Part shown: positions 63,816 through 64,000 of the stretch, one piece after another
Layout: each line of letters starts with the position of its first letter
Position numbering within the stretch: the first letter of the stretch is position 1
Assembly: GCF_030811595.1 (NCBI RefSeq)
Contig: NZ_JAUSRB010000002.1
Coordinates: forward strand, 6,200,001-6,264,000
Reading direction: 5' to 3'
Source: Streptosporangium brasiliense
Lineage (GTDB): Bacteria > Actinomycetota > Actinomycetes > Streptosporangiales > Streptosporangiaceae
Length of the DNA stretch: 64,000 nt
Notes under the pieces: generated by a model
The model's input: only the letters and a program-made list of their open reading frames with translations
What the model was told of the DNA's origin: nothing
Database searches by the model: none
Made by a program: the position numbers and the translations under genes

Positions 63816-63834
63816 TAGGACTGGAACTGTCCTA
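63816..63834. promoter_or_regulatory. Inverted repeat TAGGAC-N7-GTCCTA upstream of the NmrA-like gene
   Basis: A 6-7-6 perfect inverted repeat about 70 nt before the ATG at 63902, in a locally AT-richer stretch. Its spacing suits a dimeric winged-helix or TetR/HxlR-type regulator, possibly encoded beyond the remnant to the left. Confidence 0.5.
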
Positions 63835-63901
63835 CTTGGCCTCTAATGTCTTGGGTACAGCGAACACCAACCCGTTCCGCGCACAACTGGAGTGCATCAC
63901 C

Positions 63902-64000
63902 ATGACTTTTCTCGTCACCGGAGCCACCGGGACCGTCGGCCGCCTCGTCGTCGCCGAGCTGCTGGAAGCCGGTCAGCGGGTGCGTGCGCTCACCCGGAAC
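63902..64000 (+). CDS. NmrA/SDR-type NAD(P)-binding protein (3' end off the window)
   Basis: Only the first 33 codons are in the window: MTFLVTGATGTVGRLVVAEL, then LEAGQRVRALTRN. The GATGTVG nucleotide-binding loop and the RALTRN second strand are those of atypical SDRs such as NmrA-like or NAD(P)H:quinone oxidoreductase 2 proteins. Cofactor preference leans to NADP(H) because of the Arg after the second strand. The rest is unseen. Confidence 0.8.
   Translation, partial: MTFLVTGATGTVGRLVVAELLEAGQRVRALTRN

Overview
The window is about 72% GC by eye and coding-dense, with GC-rich third codon positions, GTG/TTG starts and GGAGG-type ribosome binding sites. Gene content (a large NRPS locus, a TetR/MarR/LuxR/AraC-GlxA/XRE-NB-ARC-TPR regulator set, ferredoxin-dependent P450, secreted serine hydrolases) points to a filamentous actinomycete. 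Streptosporangiaceae is a plausible guess, but the family cannot be fixed from the sequence alone. No rRNA, tRNA, CRISPR array, integrase or IS transposase was recognised.

1-16.6 kb: the right part of a nonribosomal peptide locus. Two NRPS genes (first cut by the window edge) read A-T-C-A-T and C-A-T-C-A-T-TE, and the second continues without a stop into a full MFS exporter domain. A PLP-dependent serine/threonine-dehydratase-like gene overlaps it by 4 bp. A 19-bp-stem terminator separates this from an opposing operon supplying a complete P450 system: FAD ferredoxin reductase, cytochrome P450 and [3Fe-4S]-type ferredoxin. A TetR regulator sits divergently, with a perfect palindromic operator between.

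16.6-27.7 kb: an erosion zone. It mixes intact genes (TetR, beta-lactamase-fold serine hydrolase, small secreted protein, UvrA-like ABC protein) with remnants: a GH3 glucosidase tail, the tail of a pectate-lyase-like 'adenylyl cyclase' protein, a HelD helicase without its N-terminus, two DUF5722 glycosidase-like genes and a sugar-binding protein. Two of the junctions join head-to-head gene pairs that have both lost their 5' parts. Much of this looks like a collapsed carbohydrate-use locus.

27.7-36.8 kb: aminoglycoside-phosphotransferase-like gene, RecD2-type helicase, pentapeptide-repeat protein, MarR regulator, small secreted protein, NarL-type two-component system and a secreted alpha/beta hydrolase.

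36.9-41.9 kb: the most striking block, a compact predicted RNA-repair operon. It encodes an RNA ligase-polynucleotide kinase, then a multidomain protein (MJ1316/DUF504, EEP nuclease/phosphatase, 2H phosphoesterase, poly(A)-polymerase-like nucleotidyltransferase) whose 3' end carries an apparent one-base C insertion, then a 77-aa protein of unknown function.

42-64 kb: a CGNR-type regulator and a phosphotriesterase-family gene flanking twin 19-bp operators; an MFS exporter divergent from a GlxA-type regulator; isochorismatase-like and SDR enzymes; a damaged PepSY-TM gene beside a membrane protein; a TIM-barrel protein of the family often called abortive infection; a large secreted BTRD1/polyglycine-hydrolase-like serine hydrolase; a second APH-like gene; an AhpD-like / truncated MFS / PNPOx-like gene run; three alpha/beta hydrolases; an XRE-NB-ARC-TPR regulator; and the start of an NmrA/SDR-type gene at the right edge.
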